Source: Serpens gallinarum (lineage in GTDB: Bacteria; Pseudomonadota; Gammaproteobacteria; Pseudomonadales; Pseudomonadaceae). From it: DNA of 64,000 nt. Under the pieces are notes generated by a model. The model was not told the DNA's origin, searched no databases, and saw nothing but the letters and a program-made list of their open reading frames with translations. Every line of letters starts with the position of its first letter. The stretch's first letter is position 1. Shown piece by piece: positions 63,028 through 64,000 of this stretch. The translations under genes and the position numbers were made by a program. The stretch lies in contig NZ_JACSQG010000004.1 of assembly GCF_014836765.1 (NCBI RefSeq), forward strand, positions 124,001-188,000, in the 5' to 3' direction.

Positions 63028-64000
63028 TTACTCTGCGGTAAAGGTGCGTGGCCGCAGCACGTCGGGCTTGAGGAAGTCCTTTTCGCCGACGTTGTCATGA
63101 TCACCCAACAGTCGACCGTTCACCTTCAGGCCGTAGCTGGTGTTCGCGTGAAAGGTCTTCAGATACTTCTCGCGGGTTTCTCGTACATCGCCGGTGTAAC
63201 GGGGCTCCTGCGGACGTTCCTGGCTGTTGATGTAATAGGCCACATCCCAGGCGTCCTGATCGCTCAAGCTGTTCGGCCGGCCCAGCGGCATGTTGTGTTT
63301 GACGAACGAGGCCAGGGTGAAATGCCGGACCAGGCCAGCCCCCCAGTTATTCGAGCCGTCGCCCCAGGTAGCCGGGAACACCACCTTGCCATTTTGCACC
63401 AGGCCGCTGCCGTCGGCGCCATGGCACATGACGCAATTGGTTTCGAAGACCTTTTTGCCGCGGGCATAGTCCATGCCCTTGGCCGGCTCTGGCAGGCGTG
63501 GGTAGCCACGCCCATAGATCTGGCCCTCGGGATACATGGGCACGCCCTTGGCCAGCCACTGGTGATAGGCCGCCAGGGCAATCATGTCATCGCTGCCATA
63601 GGCGGGCGGCTTGCCGTTCATGGAGTAGCTGAAGCAGCCGGCAATGCGCTCCTCCAGGTTATTCACATGACCGTTCTTGCCGCGAAAGTCCGGCAGAGTG
63701 ACCGCCGCCGGCCACACCGGACCGGCAAACGGCTGACGCCCTTCGCCCATGTGGCAACTGCTGCAGTTCATGTTGTTGAACACGTTCTTGCCGCGCAGTT
63801 GCTGGGTGTTCACGAACAGGTCATGCCCCCGACGAATCACCCGTTTGAGTTCCGGGTGCATGTTGTTTTTTTCCAGGTCTTCCATGGTGGGCGGTACATG
63901 CACGAACTGCCCTTCCTTGGGCTGCGGGACATTGGCCGGATAACGCGCCTCGGCCTGCACATTCAGACTGACCAGGCTGACCAGAGCGGCGAACGCCCAG
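63028..64000 (-). CDS. TsdA-like dihaem cytochrome c, start outside the window
   Basis: At least 324 residues; the start lies beyond position 64000. The last visible upstream residues (WAFAALVSLVSLNVQAEA) look like the end of a signal peptide, so the mature protein is periplasmic. Two haem c sites are present, NCSSCHMGEG and NCVMCHGADG, with the TsdA-type context LEERIAGCFSYSMNGKPP and WGAGLVRHFTLASFVKHNMP. TsdA enzymes oxidise thiosulfate to tetrathionate or reduce it. Cys in AGCFSY may be the axial ligand seen in TsdA. A downstream GTG at 63960 is not the real start. Confidence 0.8.
   Translation of the reverse strand, partial: WAFAALVSLVSLNVQAEARYPANVPQPKEGQFVHVPPTMEDLEKNNMHPELKRVIRRGHDLFVNTQQLRGKNVFNNMNCSSCHMGEGRQPFAGPVWPAAVTLPDFRGKNGHVNNLEERIAGCFSYSMNGKPPAYGSDDMIALAAYHQWLAKGVPMYPEGQIYGRGYPRLPEPAKGMDYARGKKVFETNCVMCHGADGSGLVQNGKVVFPATWGDGSNNWGAGLVRHFTLASFVKHNMPLGRPNSLSDQDAWDVAYYINSQERPQEPRYTGDVRETREKYLKTFHANTSYGLKVNGRLLGDHDNVGEKDFLKPDVLRPRTFTAE

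Overview
The window comes from a Pseudomonas-like gammaproteobacterium (Pseudomonadaceae). The basis is the gene content and order: aconitase A, an Aer aerotaxis receptor, an alpha/beta hydrolase, two tandem ccoNOQP operons and then ccoGHIS; a fabA-fabB pair directly downstream of a GacS-like hybrid kinase; the tgpA/DUF58/MoxR operon; and Pseudomonas-type REP palindromes. Base composition and codon use look uniform, with no insertion sequence, prophage, CRISPR array, tRNA or rRNA found. This is core chromosome, not a mobile island.

Layout. 1-6.4 kb: the 3' end of a chemotaxis receptor, an acyl-CoA thioesterase, then a minus-strand operon MoxR ATPase > DUF58 > transglutaminase TgpA > CHAD protein joined by overlapping stops and starts, plus a small lipoprotein. 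6.6-9.7 kb: patatin-like phospholipase, AI-2E family permease, DUF4892 protein. 9.7-16.4 kb: a minus-strand run of acyl-CoA ligase, hotdog thioesterase, two alpha/beta hydrolases, GST and DUF4892, preceded by gpsA, a DUF4389 protein and sixA. 16.5-23.4 kb: a plus-strand set of TonB-dependent receptor, periplasmic ABC-type binding protein and GacS/BarA-like hybrid kinase, followed by fabA-fabB and a strong terminator. 23.4-33 kb: DUF6306 protein, nitronate monooxygenase, an orphan ccoN with a CcoQ-like partner, an HPP/CBS membrane protein, a LysR regulator, a chemotaxis receptor, an amidohydrolase and an AEC transporter. 33-40.2 kb: deaD, ppnP, a 59-residue small protein, pdxB, a MATE exporter, tusA, a 57-residue small protein and rlmM. 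40.3-57.7 kb: acnA, aer, hydrolase, cco-1, cco-2, ccoG-ccoH-ccoI-ccoS and a TauE/SafE-like membrane protein. 57.8-64 kb: a glutaredoxin-like protein, small stress/membrane proteins (DUF883, YqjE-like and a partner), dgt, a FUSC-type membrane protein and a TsdA-like dihaem cytochrome c cut by the window edge.

How it works together. About a quarter of the window builds high-affinity cbb3 respiration: two complete oxidases, an extra catalytic subunit with its own CcoQ-like peptide, the copper-delivery and assembly genes, and an oxygen/redox-taxis receptor. The three CcoN genes and the two CcoO genes contain long stretches identical at DNA level (188-194 bp), which suggests recent gene conversion. 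An ANR/FNR-type box lies upstream of cco-1, while none of comparable quality was seen before cco-2. The most interesting less-explained system is the receptor / binding-protein / hybrid-kinase operon. It looks like an outer-membrane-to-cytoplasm signalling chain whose kinase resembles proteins of the Gac/Rsm network. All functional calls are from reading translated sequence by eye; no database search was possible.
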